Source: JAAELZ01 sp965237485
GTDB taxonomy: Bacteria > Pseudomonadota > Gammaproteobacteria > Arenicellales > Poriferihabitantaceae
Length of the DNA stretch: 64,000 nt
Assembly (NCBI GenBank): GCA_965237485.1
Contig: CBDEFQ010000009.1
Span: 558,001 to 622,000, forward strand
Reading direction: 5' to 3'
A program made the translations under genes and the position numbers. The notes under the pieces were generated by a model. It saw nothing but the letters and a program-made list of their open reading frames with translations, was not told the DNA's origin and did not search any database. Positions 16,914-24,468 of this stretch are shown here, one piece after another. Within the stretch, counting starts at the first letter, position 1; each line of letters starts with the position of its first letter.

Positions 16914-17651
16914 TTACGGCTGAAACTCGATCCAATCATCGCGATACTGCGCTAATTTCAGGATGTGTTCAAACGCAATAATCGGGACGTTTGGGGATAT
17001 TCTGAACTTGGTGGCTGCTGTGGGTACTGTCCGCTGGATGGTGAATTGTGAGCCGTGTGGCTGCCAAGTGAACCGGCGTGTATCTGTTACTATGTCGTAG
17101 CCTTCGAAGTTTCCCCACTTGTTCACTTCCCATCGGTAATTGTCGGCGATATACCGCTCGGCTTCGTCTTCAAACAGGACAAACTCACGCGCACCCATAT
17201 TACGCACCAGGACGGCAACCCGCAGGTCATCGTGTTGGTCCAATGCTTCATTGACGCGGCTGTTCCAAATTGACAATACTGCTCTGCCAGTATCGGTTAT
17301 GTTCTTTCGCGGGTCAGATATACCAAGCGAATAATCGGGGAAGTTGCGACCGGATATAAGTCGTAATGCAGTGGCATCGAATGGATTGCTGTGCTGTACG
17401 GTTTTAACTGACCATGCGCAACCGTTCCATACCACATCAGCAATGCCAAGCGGACTGCTTCTATGTTCTCCCTCTATTGCTCTGGCGAATATCCCGCCGA
17501 AGTCGTCCCCGGTAATGTCTGCATGGCCTATGGCAAGTCGATGAACAATCTGCTTGCCAATCAGGAGAACCGTCTCGCGGGGTATCTCTCCGAGTGGGTA
17601 CGGCTCACTACGCTGTTTTGCGCCGCCTTTGAGTTTGGGTTTTTGGGTCAT
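16914..17651 (-). CDS. Putative type II restriction endonuclease
   Basis: The 245-residue protein is encoded last in the transposase-methyltransferase operon, and its start overlaps the methyltransferase by 44 bases. It is assigned as the cognate nuclease by position and by a PD-(D/E)XK-like core: GIADVVWNGCAWSVKT supplies D72 and a S81-V82-K83 strand, with E60/E62 upstream. I do not recognise a specific restriction enzyme family. It would cut unmethylated DNA at the site protected by the methyltransferase; the recognition site cannot be predicted. The stop lies 8 bases inside the element's terminal repeat. Confidence 0.65.
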   Translation of the reverse strand: MTQKPKLKGGAKQRSEPYPLGEIPRETVLLIGKQIVHRLAIGHADITGDDFGGIFARAIEGEHRSSPLGIADVVWNGCAWSVKTVQHSNPFDATALRLISGRNFPDYSLGISDPRKNITDTGRAVLSIWNSRVNEALDQHDDLRVAVLVRNMGAREFVLFEDEAERYIADNYRWEVNKWGNFEGYDIVTDTRRFTWQPHGSQFTIQRTVPTAATKFRISPNVPIIAFEHILKLAQYRDDWIEFQP

Positions 17652-18609
17652 AAACTTTCAGGATGCCTTTTATTGCAACACAAGCCAGCGGGATGGGAAC
17701 AGCATTACCCGCCTGTTTTCTAATTTGGCTATCGTTGCCTATTATCTGATAATTATCAGGAAACCCTTGCAATCTCAACATTTCTCGCGGGGTCAACCGC
17801 CGCTCACCGTTAACCAGCAAGTAATTATGCGAAGCCCCCGCGCGCAACGCACAAGAAAATGGATGGCTGCTTACATTCCCGCCTTTGTTCTCGTGCCATA
17901 TTCCGATTTTATGCGGTGATTGATGCGCCGTGTGTCTGGATTGCCTGATTTTATCCGACACAAAATACCTCAAGTCAGGCTTTTTCTCCAACAATTTTGA
18001 TAATGGCCGCATTGCTATCTTACCTGCCGGCCACGGGAATTCGTCAAAGTGTTTGCGCGTTGCTACAATCAAGACACGCTCGCGCTTTTGCGGCAGGCCG
18101 TGATCTAATGCGTTCAGTATCTTATAATCAACATGATAGCCAATGTCTTGAATATCGCCCATTATGCGGTCAAATACTGCCCCGCCCCTGATCGTCACTA
18201 ATTGCCGGACATTTTCCAGTATCATCGCCGCCGGTCGTTTGGCCTTTGCAATGCGGATGATCTCGAAAAACAGCGCCCCTCTGGGGTCGGACATGCCACC
18301 TCTTTTGCCAATAATAGAGAATGGCTGGCATGGGAAGCCCGCAGTGAGCAAATCAAATGCCGGCAAACTAGAGGGCTTTGCGCGGTTAATATCACCATCA
18401 GGCAACAGGCCGAAATTAGCTTTGTATGCGGCTCTTGCTTCGGCGTCAATGTCGCACGCATACACGCATTTCAAGCCAAGCTCATTAGCGGCTAAATGAA
18501 AGCCGCCAATCCCGCAAAATAAATCAGCAAAGGTTCGTATCGGGCCGGGCCGGTAATCCGCCACTGCCCCGACCGTATTCTCAAAGGCTCGAGGTAATGA
18601 CTGGTTCAT
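17608..18609 (-). CDS. dcm: DNA (cytosine-5-)-methyltransferase
   Basis: The 333-residue enzyme carries the ordered C5-methyltransferase motifs: FCGIGGF (31-37, AdoMet site), GFPCQPFS (91-98, catalytic Cys94), ENVR (132-135), QKRERV (174-179), then a short target-recognition region and the closing RLQGFPD and KQAGNAVPIPL. Its start codon shares ATGA with the transposase stop (18606-18609), so the two are translationally coupled. It protects DNA from the nuclease encoded next. The target sequence is not readable. Confidence 0.92.
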   Translation of the reverse strand: MNQSLPRAFENTVGAVADYRPGPIRTFADLFCGIGGFHLAANELGLKCVYACDIDAEARAAYKANFGLLPDGDINRAKPSSLPAFDLLTAGFPCQPFSIIGKRGGMSDPRGALFFEIIRIAKAKRPAAMILENVRQLVTIRGGAVFDRIMGDIQDIGYHVDYKILNALDHGLPQKRERVLIVATRKHFDEFPWPAGKIAMRPLSKLLEKKPDLRYFVSDKIRQSRHTAHQSPHKIGIWHENKGGNVSSHPFSCALRAGASHNYLLVNGERRLTPREMLRLQGFPDNYQIIGNDSQIRKQAGNAVPIPLACVAIKGILKVYDPKTQTQRRRKTA

Positions 18610-19502
18610 TCTGCTATCAAATCAGCATAAGTTAAGCGTTTCCCGCTCAATCGGTCGCAAAGCGCGTCTATGCGGTCGTAGGTGTGGATTTTGACATTGC
18701 CTTCATTCAATCGAAAAGTGAATTCGTTGATATAGCGATGCAGATGCTTTTTGCTCCAATGATGATAAATGCCGTCGTAACCTCGCTTCATTACCGCCCA
18801 TACGCTTTCAATCGTGTTGGTATGCGCTTCGCCGCGCACATACTCACCTGCACTGTGACTGACGGCCTGATGGTCGTATCCCTTCATATTAGAATAGCCA
18901 CGATGCTGGTCGGTGAATACCTTGCTCCCCCGCTTCACATTCTCTACGATGGCGCATCTTAGGCGACTGGCATTCGCTTCGCCATTCAACGGCATTGCCC
19001 GCACTTGGCCGCCACGCTCCTTCATGCCCAGCACTCCGGCTTTGCCAACAGGGCCACGCCCAAGTTTCAGGCGTTTGCCAGCGTGCTTGTTTTTCTCCCT
19101 GCCACCGATATAGGTCTCGTCAACCTCGACCCGCCCTTTCAGCAAACCGCCCCTGCTGTCGCAGGCTTCACGGATACGATGCAGCATAAACCACACAGTT
19201 TTTTGAGTAACGCCGACCTCCTTGCTCAACTGTAAACTGGATATGCCTTTGCGGGCAGTAGATAACAAATACATAGCATAAAGCCATGTGCGTATTTCAA
19301 TCTTGGAACTCGCCATGACCGTCCCGCTTTTTGCTGAAAAAGATCGCCGACAATCGTTGCAGTGATAGAACCCGACGCGTCCTTTCCGGGGAGCATTGTT
19401 CATGCCGCTGCAAAGTGGGCAGACTACACCATCTGGCCAACGGCGACTCTCATAGTATTCGCGGGCTGCTTTCTCGTCCGGTGAAACGCTTGAAAAACTC
19501 AA
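18606..19502 (-). CDS. IS1595-family (ISXO2-like) transposase
   Basis: The 298-residue protein has an N-terminal zinc ribbon (C28, C31, C48, C51), a helix-turn-helix (LSKEVGVTQKTVWFMLHRIR) and the ISXO2-like catalytic domain: VDETYIGG (D128), TDQHRGY (D198) and HTNTIESVWAVMKRG (N229/E232). The start is TTG at 19502; an in-frame stop lies 15 bases upstream, so no longer form is possible. It is the first gene of a transposase-methyltransferase-nuclease operon and should mobilise the whole unit. Confidence 0.9.
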   Translation of the reverse strand: MSFSSVSPDEKAAREYYESRRWPDGVVCPLCSGMNNAPRKGRVGFYHCNDCRRSFSAKSGTVMASSKIEIRTWLYAMYLLSTARKGISSLQLSKEVGVTQKTVWFMLHRIREACDSRGGLLKGRVEVDETYIGGREKNKHAGKRLKLGRGPVGKAGVLGMKERGGQVRAMPLNGEANASRLRCAIVENVKRGSKVFTDQHRGYSNMKGYDHQAVSHSAGEYVRGEAHTNTIESVWAVMKRGYDGIYHHWSKKHLHRYINEFTFRLNEGNVKIHTYDRIDALCDRLSGKRLTYADLIAE

Positions 19503-19550
19503 AAGTGCTGACGGTTACTTTACACATAGGTTTATCATGCTAGGTTTTTG

Positions 19551-19562
19551 TATTGTACAATA
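19551..19562. promoter_or_regulatory. Palindrome upstream of the transposase/R-M operon
   Basis: TATTGTACAATA is a perfect 12-bp palindrome within a longer, imperfect one (TTGTATTGTACAATATACAA). It sits about 50 bases upstream of the transposase start, where a promoter or operator for the operon would lie. No controller protein gene is visible in the element. Confidence 0.4.
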
Positions 19563-19591
19563 TACAAGAGATTATGCCTTGTCAAGCGCCT

Positions 19592-19608
19592 TTATGTATA
19601 TAATTCCC
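19592..19608 (-). repeat. Right terminal inverted repeat of the R-M transposon; possible outward promoter
   Basis: TTATGTATATAATTCCC mirrors 16890-16906. It contains TATAAT (19599-19604) oriented towards ubiE, with TTGTC about 15 bases before it (19580-19584), so the element end may supply a promoter. The ubiE ATG is at 19620. Confidence 0.7.
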
Positions 19609-19619
19609 GAAACAAACCT

Positions 19620-20369
19620 ATGGCAGCAGAACAAAAAACCCACTTTGGTTATAAAACAGTAGACGCCGCTGATAAAGCAGGCTTGGTCGGCGAAGTGTTT
19701 AAATCAGTGGCGGATAAGTACGACATCATGAACGACCTGATGTCGATGGGCCAGCACCGCTTATGGAAAAGCTTTACGGCACGCAGAAGCGGTTTGCGCC
19801 CCGGCAATGAAGCCTTGGATATTGCTGCGGGCACAGGTGATCTATCTCGCAAATTTGCCGATCAAGTAGGCCCTAGCGGTAAAGTGATCATGACCGACAT
19901 CAACCCCGCCATGCTAGAACAAGGCAAGGCTCGGATGATCGACGCTGCCTATATCGGCAACATTGAGTATGGCATTGAAGACGCCGAAACCCTTAGCTTT
20001 GAGGACAATCGGTTTCACTGCGTGTGCATTTCTTTCGGTCTTAGAAATGTCACCCATATCGATTCGGCACTCAAGCAAATGTACCGTGTTACTAGACCAG
20101 GGGGCCGTTTATTGGTGCTCGAGTTTTCAAAGCCTAACAATGCCTTACTGCGCAATGCTTACGAAGCCTATTCATTTAATGTCATTCCAAAAATTGGTGA
20201 AGTGGTTGCAAATGACCGCGACAGTTATCAATATTTGGTGGAATCAATCCGCAAGCACCCAGACCAAGAAACTTTAAAAGGCATGATACTCGTCGCAGGC
20301 TTTGATGAGGTTAAGGTGCATAACCTCCACGGAGGCATCGTGGCACTTCATATCGGTTACAAATTTTAA
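19620..20369 (+). CDS. ubiE: Ubiquinone/menaquinone C-methyltransferase
   Basis: UbiE methylates the quinone ring carbon during ubiquinone and menaquinone synthesis. The 249-residue protein matches E. coli UbiE throughout: THFGYKTV-like start, LDIAAGTGDLS (AdoMet site), SFGLRNVT, YRVTRPGGRLLVLEFSKP, YAYSF-type and DSYQYLVESIRKHPDQ segments, and the ending GYKF. The start at 19620 was chosen by alignment; the frame is open upstream but only translates the transposon end. It is first in ubiE-ubiJ-ubiB, now placed 11 bp from a mobile element, with no clear ribosome-binding site. Confidence 0.95.
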   Translation: MAAEQKTHFGYKTVDAADKAGLVGEVFKSVADKYDIMNDLMSMGQHRLWKSFTARRSGLRPGNEALDIAAGTGDLSRKFADQVGPSGKVIMTDINPAMLEQGKARMIDAAYIGNIEYGIEDAETLSFEDNRFHCVCISFGLRNVTHIDSALKQMYRVTRPGGRLLVLEFSKPNNALLRNAYEAYSFNVIPKIGEVVANDRDSYQYLVESIRKHPDQETLKGMILVAGFDEVKVHNLHGGIVALHIGYKF

Positions 20370-20372
20370 GCT

Positions 20373-20975
20373 ATGTCCGTAATCGAACTTATCGAACAAG
20401 CTGGCAATTTGGTTCTATCATTAGATCCGGAAACCGCGCAGTTACTCGAGAATTTTGAAGGCAAGACATTTTGCATTGAAATCCAAGAACCAAACTACAC
20501 CGTTTACTTAAGCCCATGTGAAGACGGGTTTGCCTTAGACAGTCACACAGGCCAAACTCCAGACGTCACCCTAAGTGGCTCTCTTTGGTCATTTATCAAA
20601 CTAGCGCGTGAAGGCAACGATAGTGATGTTTTTCATACTGGACGCATTCGGATGCAGGGTGATGCTGAGCTTGGCCAAGCATTTCAGCACGTGATGATGC
20701 AATTGGACATCGATTGGGAAGAACTCACCTCCAAAGTAGTGGGCGATTTTGCATCGCGCCAAATACACACTGTAGTATCTGAAATTAATTCTTGGTTTGC
20801 TCAAAGCAAGCGGCAGTTCAACCAAAACCTCGGGGAAGTACTTCAAGAAGAATGGCGCAAAGTGCCCTCTCAAGTAGAAGTGGAGCGTTTCACTGACAAT
20901 ATCGAACAACTTAGATCAGACCTTGAACGAATAGAAGCCCGCATCAAAAGCCTGCTCGGCACCAAACAGGCGTAA
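20373..20975 (+). CDS. ubiJ: Ubiquinone biosynthesis accessory factor UbiJ (SCP2 domain)
   Basis: The 200-residue protein has an SCP2-like lipid-binding domain at its N-terminus (about 1-110, with VTLSGSLWSFIKLA and GRIRMQGDAELGQAFQHVM) and a C-terminal coiled coil (about 165-198). UbiJ binds ubiquinone intermediates within the Ubi complex. The position between ubiE and ubiB, with 3-base gaps, supports the call. Confidence 0.9.
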   Translation: MSVIELIEQAGNLVLSLDPETAQLLENFEGKTFCIEIQEPNYTVYLSPCEDGFALDSHTGQTPDVTLSGSLWSFIKLAREGNDSDVFHTGRIRMQGDAELGQAFQHVMMQLDIDWEELTSKVVGDFASRQIHTVVSEINSWFAQSKRQFNQNLGEVLQEEWRKVPSQVEVERFTDNIEQLRSDLERIEARIKSLLGTKQA

Positions 20976-20978
20976 ACA

Positions 20979-22607
20979 ATGCAAAACTTAGGTCATTTGC
21001 TGCGTATTGCGCGGGTTACCAAGAAATACAGGCTGAGTGAGTTTGTGGTGGGTACACCTCTTGAGAGCAAATTCAAATGGCTATTTAGGTGTATTCCCGC
21101 TACTTCACGTCAATACGCAGATGAAACCCGTGCGGTTCGATTACGCCTTGCTTTACAAGAGCTTGGCCCCGTGTTTATTAAATTTGGCCAAGCACTTTCC
21201 ACACGACCCGATTTAATTGCCCGGGACGTTGCGGTGGAACTAACTAAGTTACAAGATCAAGTCCCGCCTTTTAGCGGCGACGAAGCGCGTGCGCTAGTTG
21301 AACTAGCCTATAGTGAACCGCTAGAGACCCACCTGTGTGATTTTAACACCGAGCCCATAGCAGCAGCCTCAGTTGCACAAGTGCATGAAGCAACCCTGTA
21401 CAGTGGTGAACAGGTGGTTGTAAAAGTAATACGTCCCGACATTTTGCCGTTAATTGATCGGGATATTTCTCTGCTCTACCGCATTGCGCGCACCATTGAT
21501 CGGTACTGGACGGAGGCAAAACGTCTTAACTTAGTAGAAGTGGTTGAAGACTACGATAACACCATTCACGACGAGTTAGATTTAATGCGTGAAGCGGCTA
21601 ATGCGAGCCAGCTAAGGGTAAATTTCGAAGGCTCACCACTTATATATATTCCCCAAGTTCACTGGGATCATTGCCGCGAAAGCGTGATGGTAATGGAGCG
21701 CATTGACGGCATTCCGATTCGCGATATTGAAGCAATGCAAAAAGCGGGTATTGATTTAGTCGAATTAAGTCGATCAGGCGTCGAGATATTCTTCACACAG
21801 GCTTTTCGAGACGGCTTCTTTCACGCTGATATGCACCCCGGCAATATATTTGTCGGTAAGGATGGCCAATACCGCGCTGTAGATTTTGGCATTATGGGCA
21901 GCCTGTCTGATTCAGATAAGCGCTATCTTGCTGAAAACTTCCTGGCCTTTTTTAATCGCGACTATCGCGCGGTAGCAGATGCGCATATCCGCGCAGGTTG
22001 GGTACCTTCAGATACCCGGTCTACTGATTTTGAAGCAGCGATACGCACTGTTTGTGAACCTATTTTCGCCCGCCCCATAAAAGATATTTCTTTCGGGCGA
22101 TTTTTAATATCCTTGTTCCGTACAGCGCGGCGATTTAATATGCCGGTGCAGCCACAATTGGTTTTGTTGCAAAAAACTTTACTCAATATTGAAGGGCTGG
22201 GTAGGACACTAAACCCCGACTTAGATTTATGGGATACCGCAAAGCCATTCCTTGAACGCTGGATGGCTGAGCAAGTCGGCCCACGGGCAGCGGTGCGCGC
22301 GATCAAAAAAGAATTGCCCAAGTTGTTTACCCTTGCGCCAGAAATTCCTGCTCTTTCCCACGAACTACTACGGCGACTGCGCGATGAAGAGTTCACCGTG
22401 AAGACCCAATCTGCGCAAATTGAACAATTGAGCCAAAATCTCGTCAAGGGCTATGCACGTCAAAACGGCTTATTGCTGGCTGGGCTGCTGCTGTTTGCAA
22501 GTGCCATTATTTCAGGCACGGACCTCCCCTACTCGCATTTTTTAACCGGCGGCTGTCAAATACTGTCTGTTTTAGTTTTGATTATCACGTGGTTTAAATC
22601 GCGTTAA
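20979..22607 (+). CDS. ubiB: Ubiquinone biosynthesis regulatory protein kinase-like UbiB
   Basis: The 542-residue protein is an atypical kinase-like ATPase needed for ubiquinone synthesis. It has the KxGQ motif in FIKFGQALSTRPDL, the ADCK-type AAASVAQVHEA loop, VVKVIRPDI (lysine), HADMHPGNIFV, AVDFGIMG (metal-binding), and two C-terminal membrane segments. It ends the ubiE-J-B operon. Confidence 0.94.
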   Translation: MQNLGHLLRIARVTKKYRLSEFVVGTPLESKFKWLFRCIPATSRQYADETRAVRLRLALQELGPVFIKFGQALSTRPDLIARDVAVELTKLQDQVPPFSGDEARALVELAYSEPLETHLCDFNTEPIAAASVAQVHEATLYSGEQVVVKVIRPDILPLIDRDISLLYRIARTIDRYWTEAKRLNLVEVVEDYDNTIHDELDLMREAANASQLRVNFEGSPLIYIPQVHWDHCRESVMVMERIDGIPIRDIEAMQKAGIDLVELSRSGVEIFFTQAFRDGFFHADMHPGNIFVGKDGQYRAVDFGIMGSLSDSDKRYLAENFLAFFNRDYRAVADAHIRAGWVPSDTRSTDFEAAIRTVCEPIFARPIKDISFGRFLISLFRTARRFNMPVQPQLVLLQKTLLNIEGLGRTLNPDLDLWDTAKPFLERWMAEQVGPRAAVRAIKKELPKLFTLAPEIPALSHELLRRLRDEEFTVKTQSAQIEQLSQNLVKGYARQNGLLLAGLLLFASAIISGTDLPYSHFLTGGCQILSVLVLIITWFKSR

Positions 22608-22617
22608 GCGCTTCACC

Positions 22618-24369
22618 ATGAACACCCAAAGCGCCAAAATAAACACCGGTATCAATTTGTTTACCAATATATTACGCGTACTGCTGGTCGGTTGCATAGT
22701 CGGTGGGCTTGCATCGATTCTGGCAGTGGGTTTTATCGAATCCGTTCGCTATTTAAATCAATTGTTATTTGTAAATATGGACGCCCGCCAAGCCCTCGAA
22801 GGCAATTTATTACTGCAAGTAGCGAGCGTACTAATTCTCACCTTCGCTGGCTTAATCGTCGGCCTAATTTTGAAATACAGTCACGTGCAGCGACCCCGCA
22901 ACCCCGGGGATGTCATTCTTGCAGTGCAATCTAAGCTCAAATGCCATCCTCTCCTTCTTAAAGAAGGCGTGCTAAATTATTTTGCGAGTATTATCAGTTT
23001 AGGCGCCGGGGCCTCAATGGGGCAATATGGCCCGATTGTACATATGGGCGCGACCGTAGGAAACTGGCTTAATAAAGTAGCCAGAACGCAGCCCAATATT
23101 GCCATTGGCTGTGGGGTCGCCGCGGGTATTGCAACGGCCTTTAACGCACCGATTGCTGGGGTTATTTTTGCCCATGAGGTGATACTGCGACATTATTCAC
23201 TGCGTGCATTTGCGCCGATTACCGTAGCCTCTTCGGTGGGCTATTATTTGTCGAACCACGTGTTTCATTATCCTCCGTTATTTAGCTTAAAGGAGCTTAA
23301 CGTTGCCTTTGCTGGCGAATTTTTCCTTTTCGTACTGATTGGCGGCTTAGGGGCATTGGTAGCGGTAGGGTTTATGCGCACTATTCTCGCTGCGCAAAGT
23401 CAAGTTAAGGAGCTTAGGCTACCCGTTACTGTGCGCCCCATGATTGCTGGCTTTGGATTGGGCATAATCGCGCTACAAATTCCTGAAGTGCTGGGTACTG
23501 GCGGCGAATTATTACAAAGTGTTGTCAACAATAGTGCGCATTCGATCGGTAATCTTAGTTTCTTACTGCTTGCAAAAATATTTGCCACCACGCTATGTAT
23601 TAGTTTTGGGTTTGCTGGAGGGGTATTTAGCCCCGCCCTGTTGATTGGCGTACTGTTTGGCGCGCTGTTTGGTGAAGTTGCAGATATTTTTCTGCCTAAT
23701 CATTCAGCCATCGGAATTTACGCCATATGTGGCTTAGCGGCGGTAACCAGCCCTATTATCGGCGCGCCACTTACTAGCATCTTAATCGTTTTTGAATTAA
23801 CGCGCAGCTATGAACTTACCACCGCGGTGATGGCTAGCGCGGTATTTTCGAACGTAGTGGCTTATCGCCTGTTTGGCCGATCATTATTTGACTACCAGCT
23901 AAAAGCGCGCGGTTACGACTTAAGTGAAGGGCATGATCAATTGATGCTCAGCCTAACTACGCTCGCGCAATTGTCACACCCACCCAAAAGTTTGATATCG
24001 AGCGAAAGCAGTCTATATCAAGCGCGTCAATTATTAATCCAAAATCAAAATACCATTGCTTATGTGGTCGATCAAGACTCTACATATGTTGGTAGCATTG
24101 ATATCAATCAAATATTAAGTTTAGAAGAATCGCCAGATCTCAACGTGGAAAGTGTGGAGCACCATCTTGCTGAAGATACTTTGATACTACATTCAACTAT
24201 GTCAGTTTGGGAAGCCATGGACGAGATTGGAAGCTTTATAGGAGAAAGTTTGCCAATCGTCGACAAAGAAACCCAGCGTTTGCAAGGGGTCATCCACGAA
24301 ACAGATTTAATTCATGCCTACCTTAATTATATGCAGGCCGAACGCAGTGAAGAGCACGCGTCAGCATGA
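22618..24369 (+). CDS. ClC-family chloride channel/transporter with C-terminal CBS domains
   Basis: The 583-residue membrane protein has the ClC fold (GASMGQYGPIVHMGA, GVAAGIATAFNAPIAGVIFAHEV, GFAGGVFSPALLIG) and a cytoplasmic CBS pair after about residue 455. The loop that holds the gating glutamate in exchangers (GREGP in E. coli ClcA) reads GQYGP, with Tyr137 in place of Glu. This suggests different gating and perhaps channel-like behaviour. It starts 10 bases after ubiB and may be co-transcribed with it. Confidence 0.88.
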   Translation: MNTQSAKINTGINLFTNILRVLLVGCIVGGLASILAVGFIESVRYLNQLLFVNMDARQALEGNLLLQVASVLILTFAGLIVGLILKYSHVQRPRNPGDVILAVQSKLKCHPLLLKEGVLNYFASIISLGAGASMGQYGPIVHMGATVGNWLNKVARTQPNIAIGCGVAAGIATAFNAPIAGVIFAHEVILRHYSLRAFAPITVASSVGYYLSNHVFHYPPLFSLKELNVAFAGEFFLFVLIGGLGALVAVGFMRTILAAQSQVKELRLPVTVRPMIAGFGLGIIALQIPEVLGTGGELLQSVVNNSAHSIGNLSFLLLAKIFATTLCISFGFAGGVFSPALLIGVLFGALFGEVADIFLPNHSAIGIYAICGLAAVTSPIIGAPLTSILIVFELTRSYELTTAVMASAVFSNVVAYRLFGRSLFDYQLKARGYDLSEGHDQLMLSLTTLAQLSHPPKSLISSESSLYQARQLLIQNQNTIAYVVDQDSTYVGSIDINQILSLEESPDLNVESVEHHLAEDTLILHSTMSVWEAMDEIGSFIGESLPIVDKETQRLQGVIHETDLIHAYLNYMQAERSEEHASA

Positions 24370-24468
24370 TTTACGCAGGCCCAACTAAATTTACTACCCC
24401 CAGAAAAAGCGCCTACAATACCGAAATCTAAACCCTTGTGTAGTGTATTAACGTAAACCTAACCAAGC

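Larger units (their letters stand above)
16890..19608 (-). mobile_element. IS1595-family element carrying a restriction-modification operon
   Basis: The 2719-bp unit is bounded by perfect 17-bp inverted repeats, GGGAATTATATACATAA at 16890-16906 and its complement at 19592-19608. Inside are three genes in one direction: transposase, C5-cytosine methyltransferase and putative endonuclease, each overlapping the next. IS1595-family elements with passenger genes are known, and ends beginning GGG fit that family as I know it. The expected 8-bp target duplication is not visible (CTTGATAA on the left, GAAACAAA on the right). The left junction, next to the IS5 transposase, may therefore have been rearranged. 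Confidence 0.75.

Noticed and set aside
16873..16935. Extended N-terminus of the IS5 transposase
   Set aside because: It translates the terminal repeat and end of the neighbouring element.
17055..19235. Several plus-strand open frames opposite the R-M transposon
   Set aside because: They are shadows of the methyltransferase, nuclease and transposase genes with no recognisable domains.
19548..19619. Extended N-terminus of UbiE (start at 19548)
   Set aside because: These codons translate the transposon end; UbiE alignment begins at 19620.
21962..22447. 161-codon minus-strand frame inside ubiB
   Set aside because: Ser/Arg-rich antisense shadow of a conserved gene.
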